Source: UBA7328 sp002471345 (lineage in GTDB: Bacteria; Bacteroidota; Bacteroidia; Chitinophagales; Saprospiraceae). Taken from it: a stretch of DNA of 64,000 bases. The DNA is taken from NCBI GenBank assembly GCA_964011275.1, contig CAXGOB010000016.1, forward strand, positions 7,835-71,834, given 5' to 3'. Made by a program: the position numbers and the translations under genes. Positions within the stretch are counted from its first letter, which is position 1. Each line of letters opens with the position of its first letter. Shown in pieces: positions 1 to 8,250 of this stretch. The notes beneath the pieces are model-generated. The model was given only the letters and a program-made list of their open reading frames with translations. It made no database searches and was not told the origin of the DNA.

Positions 1-2
1 AG

Positions 3-524
3 AAAGTAATTGCCTCTGTATCTAATCTTACTCGCAATATCGTAGAATACAAATATGCTTCAGACTGTACTTACGAAGACTATATGGAATGGATGTGGAC
101 AAGTGCCAGTTTTGTACCATTTATGGGAATAGTAGACAAGAATGGATATGAATATGCAGATGGAGGATTCGGCAGTTTGGTACCCGTGGAAGAAGCAATA
201 AATGCTGGAGCTACAGAAGTAGATGTAATAGTACTTAATCCCAAGTACAGTATACCTGAACCAAGAAGCACTAAAAATGCTTTTGATGTAATTATGCGAA
301 CATTAGAATTCATGCACTATCGCATAGGTAGGCATGATGTATACATTGGTCACTTGCAAAGTGTATATGACGACACAGTTCATGTCAATTTTATTTATAC
401 CCCTCGTCTCCTTACAGACTATTCATTCTTATTTGATCCGCCACAGATGAAACAATGGTGGCAGGAAGGTTTTGATCATGCTCGAAAATTATATGATGAT
501 GGGGATTTATTTACATCATACTGA
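3..524 (+). CDS. Patatin-like phospholipase, C-terminal part (5' end outside window)
   Basis: The frame is open from the first bases of the window, so this is the 3' part of a longer gene and the first ATG at 84 is not the true start. The visible part reads K-V-x-A-S-V-S-N-L-T near its start and later has Y-A-D-G-G-F-G, the Asp-Gly-Gly motif that carries the catalytic Asp of patatin Ser/Asp acyl hydrolases. The GxGxxG oxyanion loop and the GxSxG nucleophile motif must lie upstream. The same layout (ASVSNLT, then W-A-S-A, then ADGG) appears in the complete patatin at 60064-61023, so the two are members of one subfamily. It probably acts on acyl-lipid esters; substrate and location cannot be told. 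No signal peptide can be judged. The gene ends with TGA at 522-524. Confidence 0.8.
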   Translation, partial: KVIASVSNLTRNIVEYKYASDCTYEDYMEWMWTSASFVPFMGIVDKNGYEYADGGFGSLVPVEEAINAGATEVDVIVLNPKYSIPEPRSTKNAFDVIMRTLEFMHYRIGRHDVYIGHLQSVYDDTVHVNFIYTPRLLTDYSFLFDPPQMKQWWQEGFDHARKLYDDGDLFTSY

Positions 525-798
525 TATGATTTAAGGGTCGATTTCTAACTAAGACCTCTAAATATTAATGATTACCCTAATACAAAAATTTCATTTCGGG
601 GAGAAACCACTATAAAAATGGCCTCAATCCTTACTTTCTTGCATAAATAATGATAGAAAGAATTTCGTCCAGAATAAATTTTACGTGTCTCTTCAATATG
701 ATACCTGCATACCCTAAAAATTAAACTTTATGAAAATTGAGTACAAAACAGAATAATGTTCCTTATTACTTCAGAAATATGAAATAACCTTTACTCTA

Positions 799-2643
799 AT
801 GTCCTACAATAAGTACATTATAATATTAATTACACTTTCTACTTGCTCACATATAGATGCACAGATCTATGATGATTATCTGGGCAATGGTCACAATGTG
901 GGTTTGAAAGTTACCTCAAGCAGTCATCAGCCAAATGATACTGCTACGCATTCCATTATAGGAAGCAATATCATACCAGATACTGTTGGTGCTTCCAGGT
1001 TTTTAAGTCAGGCAACTTTAGGAGCAGATTATGAGGAGATTTTGGATGTAACTAATAATGGAATAAGTACTTGGATAGATAATCAGATCAATGAATCGCC
1101 CTCATCTTATTTTACTTTGTATCGTGATATATGGGATACTGTCACCTATCAAATGACTCTCGTTGGAGATGGTAGTTTGGCAGATTCTTCACGAAGGCGA
1201 GATTATATGGATTTCGCCTTTTATCAAAAATTATTCACTTCTGAGGATGCATTAAGACAAAGAGTGGCTTTAGCATTGAGCCAAATTCTTGTTATGTCCA
1301 TGAATAATAGTCAATTTAATAAAAGAGGTTTTGCCGTGAGCAGCTATTATGATGTACTGTATCTTGGCGCTTTCGGAAACTATAGAGACCTGCTTCAAAA
1401 TGTAACTATGCACCCGGCAATGGGAGTTTATCTCAGTCACTTTCAAAACAAGAAAACAGATTTAGTTAAAGGCACATTCCCTGATGAAAACTATGCCAGA
1501 GAAGTCATGCAACTTTTTTCAATCGGGTTATTGGAACTCAACAATGATGGCACTGTAAAAAAAAACGCAAATGGCGAGACTACTTCCACCTACTCAATAG
1601 ATCATGTACAAGAATTAGCTAAAGTATTCACAGGGCTATCTGGAGGAGCCTATGATCTACTTAGATATCCAGAGAAGGCTGGATCAGAGTTAATTTTTGG
1701 AAGAGGCTTCAATCAGTACGACCTCACATTACCTATGATTATGTATGACGAAGAGCATGAACCGGGTATAAAAGTGATGTGTACTGGGGATACTATCCCT
1801 TCAGGTCAGACGGGGACAGAGGATATCAATCAAGCTTTAGATATACTTTTTAACCATCCCAATGTCGGACCATTCATCGGTAAAAGATTAATTCAGCATA
1901 TGGTGAAATCTAACCCGACACCGGAATATGTGAACAGGGTAGCTACAGCATTTAACAACAATGGTAGTGGTGTAAGGGGAGATATGACAGCCGTTATCAA
2001 AGCTATTTTCCTTGACCCAGAAGCAATAGAATGTGGCACTGCAGCTGATACCACAGGAGGTAAACTGATTCAACCTATAGAACGATTCACAAACTTATTT
2101 TTAGGTTTTAATATCAATTCTGACTCTGGGAAGTTTTGGTGGAGAGAATTGTCTCAATTAATTTCTAAAGTAGAACAGGGCTTTTTTGGATCTCCTTCAG
2201 TTTTTAATTTCTTCACTCCATTTTATGCAGAGGATCAGGTTGTAGCTCCAGCAGAACTCGTTTCACCAGAATTTCAAATCTTGCATTCCACATCAAGCAT
2301 TCACTATATTAATCTTATAGAAAATGCTATCAAAATCAGGCCTTTTAGAAATAGAACAAAAATTAATCAAACCACCGCCAAATTAGAAAACGATAATGAT
2401 GATGATCCATATCTGGATCTCAGTGATGAAATTGCTCTATATAATAGCCAAGGAATAAGTGCAGTTTTAGATCGTATGGATCTTGTCCTGTGCAGAGGGC
2501 AACTAGATAGTAATATCAAGACAATCATTGCGGATGCAATTATACAGTTTGATGCAAACTCTGGTTCTTATGACGCTGAGGATGGGGTTAATGATGCTTT
2601 ATACTTTATTATGATGTCACCTAATTATATGATTCAAAAATAA
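799..2643 (+). CDS. DUF1800 family exported protein
   Basis: This 614-residue protein begins with a short hydrophobic signal peptide (about residues 5-21, ending C-S-H-I-D-A-Q). It then carries the DUF1800 signature: R-F-L-S-Q-A-T-L-G-A near residue 67, and the central E-N-Y-A-R-E-V-M-Q-L-F-S-I-G-L motif near residue 235. DUF1800 proteins are almost always paired with a DUF1501 protein, as here: the next gene starts 11 nt downstream. The biochemical role of the family is not established. The pairing with an exported, twin-arginine-type partner and a cytochrome-like third gene suggests an envelope or secreted complex, which is inference. The ATG start follows about 270 nt of non-coding DNA, so this is the first gene of the three-gene operon. 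Confidence 0.9.
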   Translation: MSYNKYIIILITLSTCSHIDAQIYDDYLGNGHNVGLKVTSSSHQPNDTATHSIIGSNIIPDTVGASRFLSQATLGADYEEILDVTNNGISTWIDNQINESPSSYFTLYRDIWDTVTYQMTLVGDGSLADSSRRRDYMDFAFYQKLFTSEDALRQRVALALSQILVMSMNNSQFNKRGFAVSSYYDVLYLGAFGNYRDLLQNVTMHPAMGVYLSHFQNKKTDLVKGTFPDENYAREVMQLFSIGLLELNNDGTVKKNANGETTSTYSIDHVQELAKVFTGLSGGAYDLLRYPEKAGSELIFGRGFNQYDLTLPMIMYDEEHEPGIKVMCTGDTIPSGQTGTEDINQALDILFNHPNVGPFIGKRLIQHMVKSNPTPEYVNRVATAFNNNGSGVRGDMTAVIKAIFLDPEAIECGTAADTTGGKLIQPIERFTNLFLGFNINSDSGKFWWRELSQLISKVEQGFFGSPSVFNFFTPFYAEDQVVAPAELVSPEFQILHSTSSIHYINLIENAIKIRPFRNRTKINQTTAKLENDNDDDPYLDLSDEIALYNSQGISAVLDRMDLVLCRGQLDSNIKTIIADAIIQFDANSGSYDAEDGVNDALYFIMMSPNYMIQK

Positions 2644-2654
2644 AGCCCAGAAAA

Positions 2655-4070
2655 ATGTCACACAACCATACTCGAAGAGGGTTTTTAAATCAACTGGGAT
2701 TGGGCTGCGCATCTGTAGGGGCCACTTCTCTCCTATCGGGAATAACAAATCTCGGGTTGATTAATGCCGCAGTAGCAGCTAATAAATCTGTTTATGCACC
2801 TAAAGCTGGAAATTACAAAGCTTTGGTTTGCATCATGTTATCTGGTGGGAATGACAGTTATAATATGTTGGTTCCAAAAGGAGACGCAGAGCATCTTGAG
2901 TATGCGACAGTAAGAACCAATTTAGCTATTGAAAAAGAAACTTTGAGACCCATAAATCCGATAAATAGTATTGGTAAAGTATTAGGTCTACACCCAAATC
3001 TAGAAAATATACAAACTCTTTTTGAAACAGAAAAGGCCGCCTTTGTAGCTAATGTAGGAGCACTAGTCGAGCCCACTACAGTAGCACAATTTAAGAATAA
3101 CGAAAATAATCCAGTAGGGCTCTTTTCACATTCGGATCAAAGGCTACATTGGCAAACATCCATTCCCCAAGATCGAAATGCGAATGGATGGGGAGGACGG
3201 TTAGCAGATATTCTGTATACAAACAACATGAATACGGATATATCAATGAATATTTCTCTTAATGGGGTTAATACTTTTCAAAGAGGAAATATTATTACAG
3301 AATATGCTATAGAACCTAGCGGAGGAGGAAGCGTAAGTATAAATGGGTCAAGCAACGATAATTTTTATAACACTCTCAAAAGAGAAACACTTGATAACAT
3401 TCTTGAATCTAGTTATCAAAATGTACTAGAAAAAGCATATGCAGGATCGATAAGTAATAGTAAAAACAGCTCTATTCAATTCGCGGCAGCATTGGCAAAT
3501 GGCACTCCATTTACAACTCCTTTTGGAGATGATAGTCTTTCGGACAGATTAGAAATGGTCACCAAGGTAATAGCCGCTAAAGATCAATTAGACATGACTA
3601 ATCAAACCTTTTTTGTTCAGCAGGGAGGATATGATAATCATGACAATAATATAACAGACCATGGCAATCTAATGACTCAGCTAGATACCGCTATAGGGTC
3701 ATTTTATACTGCGCTCACAGAATTAGGTATGCAAGACGATGTAGTAATTTTCACTGCTTCAGATTTTGCACGTAAACTTGTATCTAATGGCAATGGCTCC
3801 GATCATGCTTGGGGTGGACACTCACTAGTTATTGGCGGTGGGGTTTCTGGTAAAAAGGTTTATGGAACCTATCCAGACTTATATTTAGATAACCCTTGGG
3901 ATTCCGGAAAAGGACGAATCATTCCTACAACTTCCTGTGATGAATTATTTGCAGAATTGGCATTGTGGATGGGAGCTTCCACAGGAGATCTTTACAACGT
4001 ACTACCGAATATTGGAAACTTCTGGACACCCACACCGTCAGAAATGCCATTAGGGATGTTCACCGTATAA
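2655..4070 (+). CDS. DUF1501 family protein with Tat-like signal
   Basis: The 471-residue product starts with T-R-R-G-F-L-N-Q-L-G-L-G, a twin-arginine-type n-region followed by a hydrophobic stretch to about residue 42 (Ala-rich end A-A-V-A-A). This suggests export of a folded protein. The body shows the DUF1501 hallmarks: the early L-S-G-G-N-D-S-Y-N-M-L-V block, Q-Q-G-G-Y-D-N-H-D near residue 326, a T-A-S-D-F-A-R block, and D-H-A-W-G-G-H-S near residue 382. These resemble metal-binding segments of the alkaline-phosphatase/sulfatase-like fold to which DUF1501 is thought to belong. It lies 11 nt after the DUF1800 gene and ends immediately before the next ATG, so the three genes are likely co-transcribed. 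The actual substrate is unknown. Confidence 0.9.
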   Translation: MSHNHTRRGFLNQLGLGCASVGATSLLSGITNLGLINAAVAANKSVYAPKAGNYKALVCIMLSGGNDSYNMLVPKGDAEHLEYATVRTNLAIEKETLRPINPINSIGKVLGLHPNLENIQTLFETEKAAFVANVGALVEPTTVAQFKNNENNPVGLFSHSDQRLHWQTSIPQDRNANGWGGRLADILYTNNMNTDISMNISLNGVNTFQRGNIITEYAIEPSGGGSVSINGSSNDNFYNTLKRETLDNILESSYQNVLEKAYAGSISNSKNSSIQFAAALANGTPFTTPFGDDSLSDRLEMVTKVIAAKDQLDMTNQTFFVQQGGYDNHDNNITDHGNLMTQLDTAIGSFYTALTELGMQDDVVIFTASDFARKLVSNGNGSDHAWGGHSLVIGGGVSGKKVYGTYPDLYLDNPWDSGKGRIIPTTSCDELFAELALWMGASTGDLYNVLPNIGNFWTPTPSEMPLGMFTV

Positions 4071-5228
4071 ATGATAAAAATGTTGAGAATAGCATATATC
4101 ATACTGGTTTTAGTACTGATCACAACGGAAAGCTTAACTGCGCAATGTGTAGATAATGGTAACCAATGGGCTAAAAGTTGGGTGTCATGTCAAACTTCTA
4201 CAAACCCAAACCCTATTAGAGGAAATACGCATTGGATACTTTATGAATTCATAGATAATCACTATATAGACACCAGTTATATTTGGAATGCAAATAGAGT
4301 TGGAGAAAGTTCCACAGGCCTAAAAGATGTAATCATTGATTACTCTTTGGACGGAAATACATGGACAGAATTGGGTTCATATACATTCGCCCAAGCCCCT
4401 GAGACAGAAAATTATCAAGGTTTCATGGGCCCTAACTTTCAAAGTGAGTATATTAAAAAAATACTCATTACAGTCCAAAGCACTCATGGAGGAGGCAGTT
4501 GTGCGTCGCTAGGAGAAATACAATTCAATGTAAATAATGCACTATGTCATGGAGTGATCGATGACTGTGGACTATGTAATGGCCCTGGAAAGGCAACTTG
4601 GTACATAGATGCTGATGGAGACGGTAAAGGTAGTAGTAGTTCTATGGTTTTATCATGTGAAAAGCCACAAGGCTATGTCGATAATACGGATGATGACTGT
4701 GATAGTGGCGAATTGGGATGGGATGATGTAAGTGGACTCTTCACTACGAGCTGCAATGGATGCCACATAGAGGCAAGTGCTGGAGGACTTAGCCTAATCA
4801 ATTATGATTATTTCTCAATGGGAGGAATCATTTGTGGACCTAATCTTAAAACTGGAAATAATTTAGTAAGTGTCATCACAATTAGTGAATATAATGGATG
4901 TGGTACTGCCATAGGCGCCCCACAAATGAATGCCAGATCATCAAGTCCTATGACTCAATCCGATCTTGATAAACTCCAAAGATGGATCGATGGCGGAGCA
5001 CCTGAACTTTGTGATGACTTTTGCTTAGAAAATGAGATGATTGATACTGATTTCACTGTGGGTATGGTAGGCTACTTTCAAGCCAGTAATCAGATCATGA
5101 GTGATTCAGATTTAGATTCAGCTACAATAGTTACCTATGATGCAGGCCAAGAAATTTTACTAAATGAAGGATTTTCAGTTTTGTATGGTGGACAGTTCAT
5201 TGCCCAGATTGGTGGTTGTGAAGAATGA
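4071..5228 (+). CDS. Exported multidomain protein: MopE-like motif, c-type haem motif, 3-coathanger stack
   Basis: The 385-residue protein has a signal peptide (M-L-R-I-A-Y-I-I-L-V-L..., ending L-T-A-Q-C). The N-terminal region of about 130 residues looks like a discoidin/F5-8-type beta sandwich (weak). It is followed by a Cys-rich C-G-L-C-N-G-P-G segment and an Asp-rich D-A-D-G-D-G-K-G ... D-N-T-D-D-D-C-D stretch like the putative metal-binding motif of MopE. Next comes C-N-G-C-H, a CxxCH covalent haem-binding motif in a short cytochrome-like domain. The C-terminus (V-T-Y-D-A-G-Q-E-I-L-L-N-E-G-F) matches the 3-coathanger-stack repeat of secreted Bacteroidota proteins. The ATG starts on the base after the DUF1501 stop, which indicates translational coupling. 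A role in electron transfer or surface display is inference. Confidence 0.75.
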   Translation: MIKMLRIAYIILVLVLITTESLTAQCVDNGNQWAKSWVSCQTSTNPNPIRGNTHWILYEFIDNHYIDTSYIWNANRVGESSTGLKDVIIDYSLDGNTWTELGSYTFAQAPETENYQGFMGPNFQSEYIKKILITVQSTHGGGSCASLGEIQFNVNNALCHGVIDDCGLCNGPGKATWYIDADGDGKGSSSSMVLSCEKPQGYVDNTDDDCDSGELGWDDVSGLFTTSCNGCHIEASAGGLSLINYDYFSMGGIICGPNLKTGNNLVSVITISEYNGCGTAIGAPQMNARSSSPMTQSDLDKLQRWIDGGAPELCDDFCLENEMIDTDFTVGMVGYFQASNQIMSDSDLDSATIVTYDAGQEILLNEGFSVLYGGQFIAQIGGCEE

Positions 5229-5240
5229 TTGGCCAATAAA

Positions 5241-5822
5241 TCATCGTCTTATATGAGACCTTATTATCCTCTTAGCCTTCCTCCGATCTTCATTGAAATT
5301 GATATTTTTTTTGAAGAATTTTTCACCTATTAACATTCCAAGTCCAGCACCGATAACACCTGCCATTATCCCTTCAATATTTCCACTATTTAATGGACGG
5401 TTTACTCTTGGATCTATTCCTGGTGCAACAAACCTTCGCCCTGGTCCAGCCTTTGCAATGGCTTTGGTAGCAAAGAAAGAAGCAACACCTAATGTTGTGG
5501 CAGCAACTACGACATTTCTGATTCTTGATCGCTTATTAATAATTGTAGCTCTATCAAAATTATTAAAATCAACTTTTGAAGGAGTATAGAATAAACCAGA
5601 TTGTTCATGATATAGAGGAGTATAAAGTGATAGACTATCTCCTCTGATCCCTTTCAAAAATGACTCTGAATAGGCCTTCTTACCAGAAAAGAGGTGAATT
5701 TTTGATAGCTTTCTGATTTGTTTCTTTGATATCTCTCTGTTTTGTCCATTCGACTTAACAGCCACCAAGGCAAAGATCAAAATTAATAGTTGGATACCTT
5801 TTTTCATTTCAAAGATTTTCAT
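5241..5822 (-). CDS. Exported hypothetical protein with glycine-zipper-like segment
   Basis: I do not recognise the family of this 193-residue protein. A signal peptide is clear if translation starts at either of two in-frame ATGs (residue 1 or 6): M-K-K-G-I-Q-L-L-I-L-I-F-A-L-V-A-V-K-S-N-G-Q. Residues 35-85 are basic and polar. They are followed by a hydrophobic Ala/Val segment (V-V-V-A-A-T-T-L-G-V-A) and, near residue 150, a Gly-rich segment (M-A-G-V-I-G-A-G-L-G-M-L-I-G) that looks like a membrane-inserting glycine zipper. The C-terminus is very basic (R-R-K-A-K-R-I-I-R-S-H-I-R-R). It is a single gene, convergent with the cytochrome gene 12 bp away. An outer-membrane or periplasmic location is likely; the function is unknown. 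Confidence 0.6.
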   Translation of the reverse strand: MKIFEMKKGIQLLILIFALVAVKSNGQNREISKKQIRKLSKIHLFSGKKAYSESFLKGIRGDSLSLYTPLYHEQSGLFYTPSKVDFNNFDRATIINKRSRIRNVVVAATTLGVASFFATKAIAKAGPGRRFVAPGIDPRVNRPLNSGNIEGIMAGVIGAGLGMLIGEKFFKKNINFNEDRRKAKRIIRSHIRR

Positions 5823-5919
5823 CTTTTGAGCCGATTACCAACTAAAGATAGCTAACTTAATTTAGGTGTCGAATCTGAAAAGGCTTCTAGTCTGAGAAAT
5901 AGAATAAACTTATTTGATA

Positions 5920-6798
5920 TTATGATTGCTTCTTTTTCCAAAATACATGAATCTTAGAACTACCATAGTCAAGAAGAACCTTTGAAGCATTCAATGAAGA
6001 AACACTAAGGATACCATCAATTTTTCGAGAGGTAATCTTATTCAGGTCATCGATAGATTTTGAAATAAAGCTTACATTTTGGATTCTAACCTGATTGAGT
6101 ACAATATCATGATTTGCAAGTAATTCTTTTTGCTGTTCTTGGCCAGTTAATATGTTTGAGTGAAGTACACTTACTCCTGCACCTGTATCAAAAACTAAAT
6201 TGCTTATTTTTCCTTTCACAACTGCCTCTACAACTGCTATTTGGCCGTGATCTAATAAGAATGGCAAGCTCACTATGTTGTATTCCGCTGGGGGTATTGT
6301 CAAATTCTTCGTATCTGACGACATTAATATCAGTTGACTATTTTCATAATCAACTAAAACCTTATGATCTAGAAGTACATCTGCTCCAATTATTCCAGCT
6401 AATGGCCTTTGAATAACATCCTCAACAAATGAGAGATTTACTGCCCATGCCTCTAATTTTCTTTTTTTTATGTCTCCACATTTAAAATTTTGTAGAGATA
6501 GTTCCTTACTTTTTAAATCTCCATTTGCTGTCCAAAGCGTGAACTCACCGTTAATCACATTTTGATTTATTAACGTGTTAGGAGCACCTGTATCAAAGAT
6601 ATAATCTCCATGTACGCCATCTACAGAAGCTGGTATAACAATAAGTCCATCTACTAATTCAAATTGAATAGCAGAGAAATGTGAATGCTTATCTTCATCT
6701 ATGAAGTCATTACTCTCAGTATGTAACAAGCCAGTAGAAAGTAGAGAGAAGTGGAAAATACATATAAATAATATTAATATGTAATTCTTCGGATACAA
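5920..6798 (-). CDS. Retropepsin-like aspartic protease with two DTG motifs
   Basis: The 292-residue protein has an N-terminal hydrophobic segment (about residues 5-22) and two retropepsin-like halves. The first has F-D-T-G-A at 68-72 and the typical later A-G-I-I-G-A-D-V-L-L. The second has F-D-T-G-A at 203-207 and a weaker G-I-L-S-V-S-S-L equivalent. Retropepsins usually carry one DTG and work as homodimers. Two in one chain could form a single-chain active site with D69 and D204 (inference). The start is TTG at 6798: no ATG occurs in the early part and an in-frame stop lies 13-15 nt upstream. It is transcribed away from the SsuD-like gene, from a region with long inverted repeats. Confidence 0.75.
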   Translation of the reverse strand: MYPKNYILILFICIFHFSLLSTGLLHTESNDFIDEDKHSHFSAIQFELVDGLIVIPASVDGVHGDYIFDTGAPNTLINQNVINGEFTLWTANGDLKSKELSLQNFKCGDIKKRKLEAWAVNLSFVEDVIQRPLAGIIGADVLLDHKVLVDYENSQLILMSSDTKNLTIPPAEYNIVSLPFLLDHGQIAVVEAVVKGKISNLVFDTGAGVSVLHSNILTGQEQQKELLANHDIVLNQVRIQNVSFISKSIDDLNKITSRKIDGILSVSSLNASKVLLDYGSSKIHVFWKKKQS

Positions 6799-6809
6799 AT
6801 AATCTAATT

Positions 6810-6881
6810 TTTAATGTTAACTCAATGTAAACAATACGCAAACAAATAACCATTTTGTTAACATTAAATTTACTTTAATGT
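6810..6881. promoter_or_regulatory. Three TTTAATGT elements in a divergent promoter region
   Basis: TTTAATGTTAAC at 6810-6821 and its exact reverse complement GTTAACATTAAA at 6857-6868 form 12-bp arms 35 bp apart. A third TTTAATGT lies at 6874-6881, and with 6861-6868 it makes an 8-bp dyad with a 5-nt spacer. The elements lie between divergent genes (starts at 6798 and 7008), so they could be operator sites for a shared regulator. That role is inferred from symmetry and position only. Confidence 0.45.
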
Positions 6882-7007
6882 GACATGAACTTTACACATT
6901 AAGAAGTGGATTGAACTCAATTTAAAGGCATTCTTTAACCTATATGACCTAGCATCCAATTATAATCCCTTACACTTGTCATCAATATTATAGCTGAAAA
7001 AGTAATT

Positions 7008-8156
7008 ATGAATTTTAGATCCAAAGATGTCCATGGTGCAGAAATAGCGTGGTTTGCACCTCTTTGTAATGGTGATGATAGGTTTTTAGGCCATCACGAT
7101 CCACAATTTAAAAGCAATTGGTCTAATACATCAAATGTTGTTCTCAAAGCGGACAAATTGGGCTTTAAAAACATCTTATGTCCCAGTTCTTATCAAGTAG
7201 GGCAAGACACTATGACATTTGCTTCAGCAGTGGCCCCACTTACGAAAAATATAAACCTTCTTGCAGCTATAAGATGTGGAGAAGTGCATCCTCCTATGCT
7301 AGGCAGAGCTATTGCTACTCTCGATCACATCTTAGAAGGGCGATTGACCATCAACATTATTTCCTCAAATCTACCTGGAGAAAACCTTTCTTCAGAATCT
7401 CGTTATCAAAGATCAAGAGAAGTCATTGAAATCCTAAAGCAAGGGTGGACCCAAGACCATATCCAGTTCGAAGGAGAATTTTACAAAATCAAATTAGACA
7501 ATACTGCACCAGTAAAAACCTATCAACAAAATGGAGGGCCTCTACTCTATTTTGGAGGATATTCGCCATCTGGAGTTGAATTATGTGCAGAACATTGCGA
7601 CGTATATCTCATGTGGCCAGAAACTGAAGAACGCCTTTCAGAACTTATGAGAAACATGAGTAATAAAGCTAGAAATTATAATAGAGCAGTAGATTTCGGT
7701 TTGAGAGTACATGTCATAGTCCGTCAGACTGAAAACGAAGCTAAAATTGCCGCAAAATCACTAATGAAGTATATCGATGAAGACAAGGGAACTGAGATCA
7801 GAGGAAGAGCCTTAGATAGTGCTTCACTTGGAGTGGCAAGACAAAGTGAGATGCGATCCAAATCGGACTTAGATGGATTTGTAGAAGACCATCTTTGGAC
7901 AGGGATAGGGCGTGCTAGGTCAGGATGTGGAGCGGCTTTAGTAGGTAATCCTGATCAAATAGTTGAAAAGATTGACAGATATATGGATCTAGGTATCAGG
8001 GCATTTATCTTTTCAGGATATCCTCATGCCAATGAATGTGAACTTTTTGGGAAGTATGTTTTGCCAAGACTTAAAAATGTGTCATTGTCTATAATACAGG
8101 GAAGAAGACCTGATAGTACTCCTGATAGTCCATTAGGCATTGGTATGAGAACATAA
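7008..8156 (+). CDS. LLM-class flavin-dependent monooxygenase (alkanesulfonate monooxygenase-like)
   Basis: The 382-residue protein has the length and the conserved blocks of the SsuD-type bacterial luciferase family: A-E-I-A-W-F-A-P near the N-terminus, L-L-A-A-I-R-C-G-E-V-H-P-P-M-L-G-R near residue 84, T-L-D-H-I-L-E-G-R-L-T-I-N-I-I-S near 104, and E-G-E-F-Y-K-I near residue 158. The family uses reduced FMN from a separate reductase to oxidise organosulfonates or related compounds. No reductase or sulfonate ABC transporter is next to it, so the true substrate is open. The protein has no signal peptide and should be cytosolic. It is a single-gene unit with an ATG start, expressed divergently from the aspartic protease gene. 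Confidence 0.88.
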   Translation: MNFRSKDVHGAEIAWFAPLCNGDDRFLGHHDPQFKSNWSNTSNVVLKADKLGFKNILCPSSYQVGQDTMTFASAVAPLTKNINLLAAIRCGEVHPPMLGRAIATLDHILEGRLTINIISSNLPGENLSSESRYQRSREVIEILKQGWTQDHIQFEGEFYKIKLDNTAPVKTYQQNGGPLLYFGGYSPSGVELCAEHCDVYLMWPETEERLSELMRNMSNKARNYNRAVDFGLRVHVIVRQTENEAKIAAKSLMKYIDEDKGTEIRGRALDSASLGVARQSEMRSKSDLDGFVEDHLWTGIGRARSGCGAALVGNPDQIVEKIDRYMDLGIRAFIFSGYPHANECELFGKYVLPRLKNVSLSIIQGRRPDSTPDSPLGIGMRT

Positions 8157-8205
8157 TTCAACCTTTTTACCTTTGAATAAAATCGATAGTTTCAAAAAGT
8201 GATCA

Positions 8206-8226
8206 ATTCTTATTTATGGTAAGAAT
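8206..8226. terminator. Weak hairpin between convergent genes
   Basis: ATTCTTA (8206-8212) and TAAGAAT (8220-8226) form a perfect 7-bp stem with a 7-nt loop, between the convergent monooxygenase and mltG genes. There is no long T-run, so a termination role is only suggested by position. Confidence 0.3.
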
Positions 8227-8250
8227 CATAGGCGGCTTTCTTTCAGGACA

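Noticed and set aside
5226..5235. ATTGGCCAAT palindrome between convergent genes as an operator
   Set aside because: It lies between two stop codons, with no promoter to control; a weak termination hairpin or chance is more likely.
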